Source: Rickettsia endosymbiont of Bradysia coprophila (lineage in GTDB: Bacteria > Pseudomonadota > Alphaproteobacteria > Rickettsiales > Rickettsiaceae). From it: a DNA stretch of 64,000 nt. The stretch lies in the NCBI GenBank assembly GCA_019468145.1, contig JAHXDM010000005.1:30578-94577 (forward strand), read 5' to 3'. The notes beneath the pieces were generated by a model. It ran no database searches and had not been told where the DNA came from. It saw only the letters and a program-made list of their open reading frames with translations. Both the position numbers and the translations under genes were made by a program. Positions 29,473 to 38,592 of this stretch are shown in pieces (positions within the stretch are counted from its first letter, which is position 1; the number at the start of each line of letters is the position of its first letter).

Positions 29473-29770
29473 TATGGCTATAATAGTTGCTTTTATTTCA
29501 CAAAAAGACGGCATTGATAAATCTACTCTAGCTAGAACATTAACTCGAGAACTTGCAAATAATAAACTATCTGTAAAAATTATTGCTTTAGATACTCAAA
29601 AAGGTACATTTGTTGAATGAAGAAGACGAAGGTTCAATATTATTATTGAACCTAGAATAGCTGTAGAATTTTTTAAAACTACTAAACCTGCTTTTTTAGT
29701 AGACAGCTCAAAATAGGCTATTATCAGAAGTGCTAGAAGAAGCTTTAAAGTTATATCAATCAAAACTTTA
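29473..29770 (+). pseudogene. Second ParA, decayed
   Basis: The first frame reads MAIIVAFISQKDGIDKSTLA, where a functional ParA would have QKGGVGKST: two glycines of the P-loop are lost. It stops after GTFVE, and the later reading (RRRRFNIIIEP, AFLVDSSK) is recognisable but contains stops. It is not closely related to the ParA at 19907, so it is a relic of a second plasmid maintenance module. Confidence 0.6.
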
Positions 29771-29794
29771 ATAGCTAAATATTTATTGACAATT

Positions 29795-30329
29795 ATGCAC
29801 AAAACTAAACTCACTTTAACATTAAATCCTAATAACAAAATAGATTTATCTAAATTAAATACTTTAAAATCCATTCAAATAGATAAAATACAAGCAAATA
29901 AAACATCTCATAAACACAATGACACCAAAGCAGAAAGTAAAGATGTTAAATCAAAGGAAATAAAGCTTAAAAAAATTCCTACTCCACCGTTAGAAAAAGT
30001 GATACTCAATTTTCAAGAAATATATAATAAATTACATAGTAAATTTCCTAAAGTCATTAATTATTTGGATAATCCTGTAATATTTGCTATAGGTATTCAC
30101 AAAGAACTTGCCAAAGAATTGGAAATCTCAAAACAACCTATTAATGAAGTTGCTTAGTTGGTATGTTAGGAAATCTAAATATCATAATAATTATCAAGAA
30201 GAGATGAAAAGATATAATTTAGCTGGAGAAGAATGTGGAGTTGTTACTGCAAAAGACGCAAATTATACATCTTTTAAAACAGCTAACTGGTTGAAGAAAA
30301 AAGAAGACATACAAAAGGAAAGACAATGA
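29795..30329 (+). pseudogene. ProQ/FinO-family RNA chaperone, frameshifted
   Basis: The first frame (to 30157) has a basic tail and then the FinO core KFPKVINYLDNPVIFAIGIH and KELAKELEIS. One extra G near 30150 shifts the frame; the second frame continues LSWYVRKSKYHNNYQEEMKR, then NLAGEECGVVT. With the base removed the reading is one ProQ/FinO domain of ~175 residues. These proteins bind sRNA and mRNA and control plasmid transfer or replication. It follows the ParA relic as a plasmid remnant. Confidence 0.65.
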
Positions 30330-30555
30330 CCCTCACTTGGTTTTAATTAAAAGTTGCTAGAAAAGCTTTGAATTTATACTTAAAACAACCAAAACACAAG
30401 AGTTCAGTAAAGTCACCTTAATGAAGTTAGAAAAAAATACTTCTAACTTAGAAAATATAAATTTTACTATAAGAGATGCTCAAAGGTTATATAATTATGT
30501 TATTCTTGATTTTTAAGACAGTAGATTATTCTATAAAAATTGGTTGATCTAAAAC
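30330..30555. other. Gap before the polysaccharide locus
   Basis: It contains a 31-codon ORF (30421-30516, MKLEKNTSNLENINFTIRDA...) with no recognisable function, probably a gene remnant. The promoter of the locus must lie here, but no clear box pair is visible. Confidence 0.3.
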
Positions 30556-32298
30556 ATGTGTGGTATAGTAGGAATAATATCTAATAAAGATATATCTTTT
30601 CTTGAAGTAAAAGTGAAAAAAATGAATGCTTTACAAAAGCATCGTGGTCTAGATGGAGAAGGATATTGGTGTTCCGACAAGAAAAATGTACATCTCGCGC
30701 ACCGAAGGCTTTCGATTATTGATTTATCTAGTGCCGGCCATCAGCCAATGGTATCCAAAGATAATTTTTATACAATTGTCTTCAATGGTGAGATCTATAA
30801 TTATAAAGAACTTAAAGAGGAGTGTATTAAAAAAGGGAGTAAATTTTATTCAAACACCGATACTGAAGTGATCATTGAATATATTAAACATTTTGATGTA
30901 AAAGGAATCAAGGATTTAAGAGGAATGTGGGCTTTTGTTCTCTATGATGTTAAGAAGAATAAAGTGATTTTCTCTCGAGATCCTTTTGGCATTAAGCCTT
31001 TGCATTATGCTATTTATGAAGATTGTATATATTTTGCTTCTGAAATAAAATCACTTCGTCTCATTGATGATTACTTTAACAAGATTGATGAAGTTACCAA
31101 ACAAATTTTTTTGGATTTTGGCTATCTTGACATTGGTCAATGGACTTTTTTTAAAAACATCAAGCGTTTCCCGGCAGCAAGCTATGCAGAAGTTGACTTG
31201 AATAGAACAATAAAAATAGAGTTTGTACGATATTGGCACCCACCTCAACAACTTATAGATATTGATGAAAAGAAAGCAGAAGAGGAGTTACATGTTTTAC
31301 TAAAACAAAGCATAAAAAGACATATGGTTAGTGATGTACCAGTTGCATTTTGCTTAAGTGGTGGTTTAGATTCTTCTATCATAATTGGGATTGCTGCTGC
31401 AATTGCAGAAAATAATGACAAACTCACTAGTTTTACAACGCACTATACAAACTTTCCTGAAATAGATGAAGTAAAATGGGCTAAATTAGCAGTGGATCAC
31501 CTAAATGTGAAGCCACATTGGATTGAAGTTGAATATAAAGATTTTATAGAAGAGGTGGATTTAGTTTTATATCATCATGATGAACCTTTTGGTTCCACAA
31601 GCATATATGCGCAAAATACTATATTTAAAGCTATAAATAAAGCTGGTCTGAAAGTAAGCATAGATGGTCAAGGTGCAGATGAGCTATTTGCAGGTTATAA
31701 TTCATACCACTATTTCTTTCTTAAGTATTTATTGAAGGAAAGAAAATTCTTAAAATTCATATATGAAATTATAGCACTTTTTATCAAATTTCCTAACTTC
31801 GCAGGGGATAATTTCACTTACATAAAGAGGTTATTCAATCGGCGTTTTAATAGGGATTTATATAAAAATAGTGCTTATCTTACAAGACTAAACCAAATAA
31901 GGCATATAATGAATGCAAATAATTTTAATGAGCTACTACTAACTACTTTAGTTAGCTCAAGTATACCACAATTACTGCGTAATGGTGATAGGAACTCCAT
32001 GAAGAATCATATTGAATCAAGAATACCATTTTTGGATATTGATTTGGTTAATTTTGTCATATCATTACCAGATAAATTTAAGATCAGAAAAGCGATCAAA
32101 AAATATCTGTTAAGGTTAGTTGCCTACCGATATCTGCCAAAAAGACTAGTTGATAGAAAAGATAAGTTAGGATTTCCTGCTCCAGAGAAGGCGTGGATGA
32201 AACAAGCGTTCAATATGAATATCTCAGGAGTTTTTACCAAAAAATGGAGAGAGTTTATCGTAAAAAGATGGGAACATATGATCAATACTAAAAACTAA
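30556..32298 (+). CDS. Asparagine-synthase-like glutamine amidotransferase, first copy
   Basis: 580 residues. It starts MCGIVGII, so Cys2 is the glutaminase nucleophile after Met removal; FNGEIYNY and NTDTEVI follow. The synthetase half has the ATP PP-loop SGGLDSS near residues 267-273, then DGQGADELFAGY and ESRIPFLD. In O-antigen and capsule clusters this family amidates uronic acid sugars (WbpS type) and does not make asparagine; with the UDP-ManNAc(3NAc)A genes downstream that role fits best. It opens the locus and looks intact. Confidence 0.85.
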   Translation: MCGIVGIISNKDISFLEVKVKKMNALQKHRGLDGEGYWCSDKKNVHLAHRRLSIIDLSSAGHQPMVSKDNFYTIVFNGEIYNYKELKEECIKKGSKFYSNTDTEVIIEYIKHFDVKGIKDLRGMWAFVLYDVKKNKVIFSRDPFGIKPLHYAIYEDCIYFASEIKSLRLIDDYFNKIDEVTKQIFLDFGYLDIGQWTFFKNIKRFPAASYAEVDLNRTIKIEFVRYWHPPQQLIDIDEKKAEEELHVLLKQSIKRHMVSDVPVAFCLSGGLDSSIIIGIAAAIAENNDKLTSFTTHYTNFPEIDEVKWAKLAVDHLNVKPHWIEVEYKDFIEEVDLVLYHHDEPFGSTSIYAQNTIFKAINKAGLKVSIDGQGADELFAGYNSYHYFFLKYLLKERKFLKFIYEIIALFIKFPNFAGDNFTYIKRLFNRRFNRDLYKNSAYLTRLNQIRHIMNANNFNELLLTTLVSSSIPQLLRNGDRNSMKNHIESRIPFLDIDLVNFVISLPDKFKIRKAIKKYLLRLVAYRYLPKRLVDRKDKLGFPAPEKAWMKQAFNMNISGVFTKKWREFIVKRWEHMINTKN

Positions 32299-32319
32299 AC
32301 AACCAATGATGATAAATAG

Positions 32320-32332
32320 ATGCGACAGAACC
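32320..32332 (+). repeat. 13-bp copy of the ATGCGACAGAACC motif
   Basis: Same orientation as the site at 29391, lying between the amidotransferase gene and the first glycosyltransferase. Confidence 0.35.
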
Positions 32333-32388
32333 AAGGGATATTATTACCCTTGCTTTGATTCATTCAACAACCCAAGAAAATTTTAACT

Positions 32389-33621
32389 ATGGTGAATATA
32401 TTATATCTTGATCATTATGCTGGTTCGATTGAACATGGAAGATCTTTTAGACCTTATTACCTGGGTAGAGAATGGTTAAAAAAAAATCATAAAACTTTTG
32501 TAGTCGGAGGTACTTTTTCTCATCTTAGGAACAAACAACCGCTTGTTTCAGGTGTAGAAGACATAGGGGGAATAACCTACATATGGCTTGATACCCCAAA
32601 ATATAAGAAGAACGGTGTGAAGCGTGTTTATTCAATATTGATATTCATGTTGCAATTATTTTTTAACCTTAAACGCATAATTAAAATAGCGAATCCAGAT
32701 GTGATCATTACCTCATCAGTACATATGCTGGACATATATCCAGCATGGTTGATGAAAAAATTGATAAAAAAGAAAACCTCTTTGGTTTTTGAACTGCATG
32801 ATTTATGGCCACAAACTCTTATCCAAATTGGTAATATCAGTAAATTTAATCCCTTTGTAATATTTCTGGCAATTACTGAGAAGTTTCTATATAAAACCGT
32901 TGATAAAGTTATCTCGATATTGCCTAATACCCTACCATATATGCGTAAATTTGGTATAAAGGATAATCAATTTTGTCATATTCCCAACGGAGTAGTGCTA
33001 CATGAATGGGATGTTAACGATCCATTGCCGATAATACAGCAGCAGATCATTGATGAGTTAAAGAAAAAAGGTAAATTTTTGGTTGGATATGCCGGAACTT
33101 ATTCAATAGCAAACTGTTTGTCTAATCTCCTAGAAGCTGCATATTTATGTCAATGGAATGGGGATAGTAATGTACATTTTGTCTTAATTGGCAATGGTTT
33201 AGAAAAGGAAAATATTATGCGTATAGCTAAAAATAGGAGAATAGTAAATACTTCTTTTTTAGATATAGTACCAAAATCTTGTATTCCTAGCTTTTTGCAA
33301 CAGATGGATGTATTATATGCTGGACTTATGGATAAACCTATATATGAATATGGTATTAACCTTAATAAAATTTTTGATTACATGATGTCTGCTCGTCCGT
33401 TGCTGCTAGCAATATCAAGAGGAAATGACATTACTAGAAGGGAGAAATATGGTATTACTGTGCCATCAGAACATCCTGATTTACTATATTGTGCTATTTT
33501 AAAATTAAGAGATTATCCTAAAAATATTTTAGATAATATGGGCTTAATGGGAAAGAACTATGTTTTACACCACCACAATTATCAATATTTAGCTAACAGG
33601 GTTCTATCGCATCTGTGCTGA
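32389..33621 (+). CDS. GT4 glycosyltransferase (WbuB-like)
   Basis: 410 residues in two Rossmann halves. The N-terminal half reads YLDHYAGSIEHGRSFRPYYL, then VFELHDLWPQTL; the C-terminal half has IPNGV, VGYAGTYSIANCLSNLLEAA and DVLYAGLMDKPIYEYGINLN with LNKIFDYMMSARPLL, where the EX7E-type acidic site of the family lies. This is the WbuB type, which adds an N-acetyl sugar to a lipid-linked intermediate. The sugar cannot be read from sequence. A good hairpin terminator overlaps its stop, so it may end its own transcript. Confidence 0.8.
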   Translation: MVNILYLDHYAGSIEHGRSFRPYYLGREWLKKNHKTFVVGGTFSHLRNKQPLVSGVEDIGGITYIWLDTPKYKKNGVKRVYSILIFMLQLFFNLKRIIKIANPDVIITSSVHMLDIYPAWLMKKLIKKKTSLVFELHDLWPQTLIQIGNISKFNPFVIFLAITEKFLYKTVDKVISILPNTLPYMRKFGIKDNQFCHIPNGVVLHEWDVNDPLPIIQQQIIDELKKKGKFLVGYAGTYSIANCLSNLLEAAYLCQWNGDSNVHFVLIGNGLEKENIMRIAKNRRIVNTSFLDIVPKSCIPSFLQQMDVLYAGLMDKPIYEYGINLNKIFDYMMSARPLLLAISRGNDITRREKYGITVPSEHPDLLYCAILKLRDYPKNILDNMGLMGKNYVLHHHNYQYLANRVLSHLC

Positions 33622-33634
33622 CACAGATTTATTT
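33611..33634 (+). terminator. Intrinsic terminator over the GT4 stop codon
   Basis: ATCTGTG-ctga-CACAGAT, a 7-bp stem, followed by TTTATTT. Confidence 0.6.
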
Positions 33635-33639
33635 AATGG

Positions 33640-34146
33640 TATGACCTCCCGAATATACAGAATGAACGGCAGGTGCTAATCTTCTAGAGTTAATATTAAA
33701 ACAAATAATTACGGAGGCATTTCAGTAATTCCAGCTAGTAATCTTCTATAAACAGCAGAGGGTCAGGGTTTTACTGATAAAACAGTACGAAAATCAAATT
33801 CTGAGTTAGGCTTAAGTGTTAGGTTTGTCAGACCTAGCGGGAATTACTGAAATGCTATTAGACTTCTTGGATAATTCACTTCTGGTAGGAAATTTGTAGG
33901 AGACACGGCACCTCGGACTCACAGTGTCCTCAAGTAGTGCGTGAAAATCCGAGTCTAGGCTTATGGCCCAAATTATCAAAAGAAGTAGAATTATGCAAAA
34001 ATCTATTAAGCAACTCGATCACTACTGTATGTATCTAATAAGGTTATAGGCTTAAAGTTTCTACTGAAAAGCAGTTAACTTAAGCAAACCGTGCCGTATA
34101 AGGATCCGTATGTACACGGTGGTGTGGGGAAGAAAGTTCGTGAGTA
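33640..34146 (+). ncRNA. ORF-less group II intron-like RNA (tentative)
   Basis: A non-coding block of ~500 nt with higher GC than its surroundings. Near its 3' end the sequence ACCGTGCCGTATAAGG, CCGTATGTACACGGTG, GTGTGGGGA resembles the domain V segment that precedes the 3' end of bacterial group II introns. A 16-bp inverted repeat (GCATTTCAGTAATTCC at ~33718, complement at ~33841) encloses a further stem-rich stretch. No reverse transcriptase is encoded. Intron boundaries are not clear; another structured RNA or an old insertion is possible. Confidence 0.35.
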
Positions 34147-34219
34147 AGTGCCTACCTTGATCTACTTATGCAAAACTTATAACAGAATCCATGTAATCGT
34201 TAAAATACTTAGAGAATTT

Positions 34220-34999
34220 ATGTTTAAACTTTCTGATTTTAGATCACTTCTTCAGATATCTATGCTTGAAATAAAGAATCTTCACGCTCAATCTTGGTTT
34301 GGTATATGTTGGTTCTTTGCAAATCCCATTCTGTTTTTTGCATCTTATTATTTTTTTTCTATATATATGTTAGGTGCTGTACAAGAGGGATTAGATAGAT
34401 ATTCATCGTTTCTTTTTATCAGTATAAATCTTTCTACTTTCCTCCTATTTTCTAATTCTGTTATTACTGCAAGCAATAGTTTTATCAGTTCTCTAGAGTT
34501 ATTTAGGGGGTCATCATATAGTCCCTTACTTTTCATAATGAAATATATTGTTGTATCTTGTATAACTTATATACCGGTAATTATTATCTCTTTTGTAATA
34601 CGTTTTTGGTTTTACACTAATTTCAGCTTATTGGTTGTGGTGTATATATTTTTAGTATATATTATGCTAATATTATTTGTGGTCGCTATAACACTTTTAG
34701 TATCAGCTTTAGCGATTGTAGTAAGAGATTTGTTAAACTTATTACAATGGTCTATGTTCTGTCTAATGTTTATAAGTCCCCTTGGTTTTAGAGTTGATAG
34801 TTTGTACATCAAGAGTTGGACTTTATATTATCTCAATCCTTTAAATTATTTCTTTAATCCCATTCAGCAAGTATTTTTTGCAAAAGTTAATTTAGATTGG
34901 TTATATTTAGGCTATGTGGCTTTGGCTACATTTCTAATTTTGTTGATTGGGATAAAATTATTTAGAATAATGCAAAAAATGGCTTCTGATTATGTCTAA
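34220..34999 (+). CDS. wzm: ABC-2 type polysaccharide export permease (Wzm-like)
   Basis: 259 residues with six predicted membrane segments and the SWFGICWFFANPILFF entry and YYLNPLNYFFNPIQQ motif typical of Wzm/RfbA-type permeases. ATG at 34220 is chosen; the longer frame starts with GTG inside the RNA-like block. It overlaps the ATPase gene by 8 nt. Two copies would form the inner-membrane channel that exports lipid-linked polysaccharide together with the Wzt-like ATPase. Confidence 0.85.
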   Translation: MFKLSDFRSLLQISMLEIKNLHAQSWFGICWFFANPILFFASYYFFSIYMLGAVQEGLDRYSSFLFISINLSTFLLFSNSVITASNSFISSLELFRGSSYSPLLFIMKYIVVSCITYIPVIIISFVIRFWFYTNFSLLVVVYIFLVYIMLILFVVAITLLVSALAIVVRDLLNLLQWSMFCLMFISPLGFRVDSLYIKSWTLYYLNPLNYFFNPIQQVFFAKVNLDWLYLGYVALATFLILLIGIKLFRIMQKMASDYV

Positions 35000-36806
35000 A
35001 TCAATCATAATATCGAATCTCACTAAGAAATATAGGCTATATACTAAGAAAAGCCAATACTTTGCGGATCTTTTACCAAGGCGTATCTGTGAGTTGTTTA
35101 AGATAAATATCGGTCATGACAAGTGGGTTTTGAAAGATTTTAATCTCGAGATAGTAAGTGGAGAAAGAGTTGGAATTGTGGGTGAAAATGGAACTGGGAA
35201 AAGTACTCTTTTGAAAATTATAAGCCAGTATATCACACCAACGAAAGGTTCTGTGAAAGTACATGGTAAGGTTCACAGCTTGCTTAATTTAGGAGCTGGT
35301 TTTTTGCATAACCTTAATGCGTTTGAGAATATTGAGATATATTTTACTTATAATAACGCCACTTTAACTGATGCAATTGTAAAAGATATAATCGAATTTG
35401 CTGAGTTGGATGAATATGCCAATCAGTCGCTTAAGACTTATTCTTCTGGTATGTTCGCGCGTTTTGCATTTTCGGTAATGACGGCAATTAGGCCAGATAT
35501 ATTGATTATCGATGAGATTTTGGGAGCTGGAGATGCATATTTCATGGGAAAATGCGTTAATCGACTTAACTATCTCACTAATGATACTGGTATGACTTTA
35601 TTGATAGTATCGCATGATATGTCAAGCATACAACTTCTATGCTCTCGGGTCCTTTGGATTCACAAGGGTACTATAGTTGCTGATGGAATGCCACTTGAAG
35701 TAATACAAGAGTACCAAACATTTATGCGAAAAAAGGAAAATATCAGGTTACTTGAGAAGCAAAGAAGAATTCCAACAAAATCTCTTGCAGAAATATCTGA
35801 TAGCTTTAGGTTGTTAACCTTTAGGTTTACTTCAGACGTTGGTAAATCTAATCACGAGGCTAAGATATATATGATTAATATAAAATTTAATCATATCTTA
35901 TCAGAAACGATTCAAGTAGGTAATAGTTTTGATAATGATCTGTTACAATCGTTTTATATAGTTGAATCCATTGGAAAAACAGGATGGAGTAGTGCTAAGA
36001 AAGATCAAGATGGTTATTACCGAAATTGCCTTGATGATAGATCAGAATATAAACAGGCTCCTTTCATCTTAAAATTACCGAAGGTTTTATTAAATGAAAT
36101 AGGTAATAATCCGTTAAGTTTAGAAGTTGAGTATAAATCATCTTCTGGCATTCATTTAGATATTTTTGATGATGATTATCAGAATTATAAAAAAATAGCT
36201 TTTTTACCTAACACTCAAAATCAAGTACAGAAATATTCTTATGAGTTTGTATTAGATAATTTAATTCAAACACAGGAACAACAAGAAAATATTACGCAAA
36301 GAGATTGTGTGAGTGTCCTCCAAAATCAACAAACACAATTTTTAAAACATGATCATGTCAATTATGGTTCTAGAGAGATATCAATAGAAGAGGTTCAGAT
36401 TTTGGATCAAGATAATGTAAATATTCGTGTTTTATTTTCTGGAAAAAATTATTTAGTACGGTTGTTTTTTAACTCTGAGGTTTGGATTAAAAATCCTGTG
36501 TTTGTTTTTTGTATATATACATCAGAAGGATTATGTGTATCTCAATTCATCGTATCTTCTTCAGAAATTGGGATTGAAAAGATAAAAGGAAAAGGACATA
36601 TAGACTTTGTCTTGTCTAATCTATATCTTGGTGCTAAAGATTATGTTGCAAGTGCTGCAATATTTAAGAAAAAAAATATTAATAAAATTGAGCCAGAAGC
36701 TTATCATGTTATAGATAGAAGTATATTTTTTAAAGTCGAAGATGCAGATTCATCTTACGAACGTGGCATATGTTTACAACCATATGAGGTCAAATTGTAT
36801 GCATGA
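34992..36806 (+). CDS. wzt: Polysaccharide ABC exporter ATPase with long C-terminal region (Wzt-like)
   Basis: 604 residues. The ATPase domain (~1-245) has Walker A GENGTGKST, signature YSSGMFARFAF, Walker B ILIIDEILGAGD and a His switch (SHDM). It is followed by an uncommon middle domain (~265-420; FDNDLLQSFYIVESIG) and a C-terminal beta-sandwich (~440-604; SIEEVQILDQDNVNIRVLFS) of the Wzt_C type, which in O9a-like systems binds the capped end of the chain. Most Wzt proteins are about 400-450 residues, so the middle domain is extra. It overlaps its neighbours by 8 nt on both sides. Confidence 0.85.
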   Translation: MSKSIIISNLTKKYRLYTKKSQYFADLLPRRICELFKINIGHDKWVLKDFNLEIVSGERVGIVGENGTGKSTLLKIISQYITPTKGSVKVHGKVHSLLNLGAGFLHNLNAFENIEIYFTYNNATLTDAIVKDIIEFAELDEYANQSLKTYSSGMFARFAFSVMTAIRPDILIIDEILGAGDAYFMGKCVNRLNYLTNDTGMTLLIVSHDMSSIQLLCSRVLWIHKGTIVADGMPLEVIQEYQTFMRKKENIRLLEKQRRIPTKSLAEISDSFRLLTFRFTSDVGKSNHEAKIYMINIKFNHILSETIQVGNSFDNDLLQSFYIVESIGKTGWSSAKKDQDGYYRNCLDDRSEYKQAPFILKLPKVLLNEIGNNPLSLEVEYKSSSGIHLDIFDDDYQNYKKIAFLPNTQNQVQKYSYEFVLDNLIQTQEQQENITQRDCVSVLQNQQTQFLKHDHVNYGSREISIEEVQILDQDNVNIRVLFSGKNYLVRLFFNSEVWIKNPVFVFCIYTSEGLCVSQFIVSSSEIGIEKIKGKGHIDFVLSNLYLGAKDYVASAAIFKKKNINKIEPEAYHVIDRSIFFKVEDADSSYERGICLQPYEVKLYA

Positions 36807-38505
36807 TCAAAAATTATCTAAGAAATACTACGAGAATAAAGAAGTCTGGGCGCAGAAGCCTCTTGTCTATCAGATAAATGTCTTGAGTGATATTCGATAT
36901 ATCTTGCCTAAAGATATTGTATCAGTTTTAGATGTTGGTTGCGGTGATGGATTTATAATTAATCAGCTCCCACAAAATCTAGATATTGTAGGTGTTGATT
37001 GGAGTGATGCTGCACTTGATCAAGTATTGAGAAAAAAACTTAAATCCGATATAACTAACATTCCTCTTGAGTCTAAGTCATTTGATCTGGTGATGATCAA
37101 CGATGTTATAGAACATATTGATGATAATTCAATACCTTATGTCTTATCAGAAGTATCGAGATTAGCGAAAGACTATATATTAGTTACTGTACCGTTTGAA
37201 GAGAGATTAAAAAATAATAATACTTTTTGTCTGAATTGTGGAGTAAAGTATCATATCAATCTTCATTTACGTTCATATAACATATTTCAACTTTTATATT
37301 TATTTGATAATTTGTCTGAATGGAAGCCAGTAGATGTAATATTAAGTGGTGAGGAATATAACAATCATTATATCTTAAATGAATCTGTACGGAGTTATTT
37401 AGGGCAAGTGCGTAGTAATGAACATTGTCACTGTCAAGTTTGTGGATTCAATGGTAATTATAGAATGAGTAATGTGGATTCTCAGTACTCCTTTAAACAG
37501 AAGAATGAATTGATCCCAAATATTGTCAGCAAGGTTTGTCCAAGAAATGAGTGTATAGTTCTTTTCAAAAGAGTTCTCGAGCCAAAATCAAGAAGCTTAT
37601 TTTCAGTACTAACTGAAAATGGTGATGAAATTAATGGTAAATTTAATACAACTTTAGGTGAGTTATTGCTTAATGGTGATGATATTGATCTGGTGAAAAA
37701 GACTGAATCATCTGTAGTGGTAAAATTTGATGAGATTAATTATCATCTAAGAAGATTTGAAATTATCAATGATAATTCAATCAAAATTCCAGATTGGTTT
37801 ATGAATCAGATTTATTTTTGTTCAAGGCAGAATATTTATTCTTTTGAATTATTAGATAAGTATCAGAATTTACTTGTTCAGAATATTCTAGACAGTCAAC
37901 AAACGATTGATCTGCAAAATGCAAGAGCAGAACTTGGTATACTGAAGCGCCAATTAGGTCAAACAGAACAACAAGCGATTGATCTGCAAAATGCAAGAGC
38001 AGAACTTGGTATATTGAAGCGCCAATTAGGTCAAACAGAACAACAAGCGATTGATCTGCAAAATGCAAGAGCAGAGCTTGGTATACTGAAGAGCCAATTA
38101 GGTCAAACAGAACAACAAGCGATTGATCTGCAAAATGCAAGAGCAGAACTTGGTATACTGAAGAGCCAATTAGGTCAAACAGAACAGCAAGCGATTGATC
38201 TGCAAAATGCAAGAGCAGAACTTGATGTACTGAAGCTACGATTAGGTCAAACAGAACAGCAAGCGATTGATCTGCAAAATGCAAGAGCAGAACTTGATGT
38301 ACTGAAGCTACGATTAGGTCAAACAGAACAGCAAGCGATTGATCTGCAAAATGCAAGAGCAGAACTTGATGTACTGAAGCTACGATTAGGTCAAACAGAA
38401 CAGCAAGCGATTGACCTGCAAAATGCAAGAGCAGAACTTGATGTACTGAAGCTACAATTAGGTCAGACAGAACAGCAAGTGATTGATTGCAAAATGCAAG
38501 AGTAG
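36799..38505 (+). CDS. SAM methyltransferase with a tandem coiled-coil tail
   Basis: 568 residues from ATG 36799, chosen because GAGG stands nine bases ahead and the overlap with wzt is 8 nt. The class I methyltransferase fold has DVGCGDGF (~46-53), VGVDWSD and FDLVMINDVIEHID. Cys pairs (CLNCG, CQVCG) suggest a small metal site. From about residue 370 eight exact-length 24-residue repeats (IDLQNARAELGILKRQLGQT...) form a coiled coil. A ninth unit has a one-base deletion that ends the frame early. The design resembles WbdD of E. coli O9a, whose methyltransferase caps the chain while its coiled coil measures it. Role inferred. Confidence 0.75.
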   Translation: MHDQKLSKKYYENKEVWAQKPLVYQINVLSDIRYILPKDIVSVLDVGCGDGFIINQLPQNLDIVGVDWSDAALDQVLRKKLKSDITNIPLESKSFDLVMINDVIEHIDDNSIPYVLSEVSRLAKDYILVTVPFEERLKNNNTFCLNCGVKYHINLHLRSYNIFQLLYLFDNLSEWKPVDVILSGEEYNNHYILNESVRSYLGQVRSNEHCHCQVCGFNGNYRMSNVDSQYSFKQKNELIPNIVSKVCPRNECIVLFKRVLEPKSRSLFSVLTENGDEINGKFNTTLGELLLNGDDIDLVKKTESSVVVKFDEINYHLRRFEIINDNSIKIPDWFMNQIYFCSRQNIYSFELLDKYQNLLVQNILDSQQTIDLQNARAELGILKRQLGQTEQQAIDLQNARAELGILKRQLGQTEQQAIDLQNARAELGILKSQLGQTEQQAIDLQNARAELGILKSQLGQTEQQAIDLQNARAELDVLKLRLGQTEQQAIDLQNARAELDVLKLRLGQTEQQAIDLQNARAELDVLKLRLGQTEQQAIDLQNARAELDVLKLQLGQTEQQVIDCKMQE

Positions 38506-38530
38506 AACTTGATGTATTAAACAACACATC
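37906..38530 (+). repeat. 72-bp tandem repeat (8 units plus a degenerate ninth)
   Basis: Units start at 37906, 37978, 38050, 38122, 38194, 38266, 38338, 38410 and 38482. Variants group in blocks (units 1-2, 3-4, 5-7, 8), as expected from recent unit duplication. The ninth lacks one C in GATTGATCTGC, which causes the stop at 38505. Confidence 0.95.
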
Positions 38531-38592
38531 AAAAAAAGAAGGTTGTTTTTTTAATAAAGATTGTGGACAGAAGAAAAAAGATAGGCACAAAA

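Noticed and set aside
30556-32298. Asparagine biosynthesis gene asnB
   Set aside because: The locus context and the second divergent copy favour amidation of polysaccharide sugars, so no asnB symbol was given.
37906-38530. Regular repeats that could suggest a CRISPR array
   Set aside because: The units are 72 bp, contiguous without unique spacers, and in frame as a coiled coil within a methyltransferase gene.
37799-38590. Long minus-strand ORF of 263 codons
   Set aside because: It is the antisense shadow of the 72-bp tandem repeat; its hydrophobic repeat is merely the complement of the coiled-coil codons.
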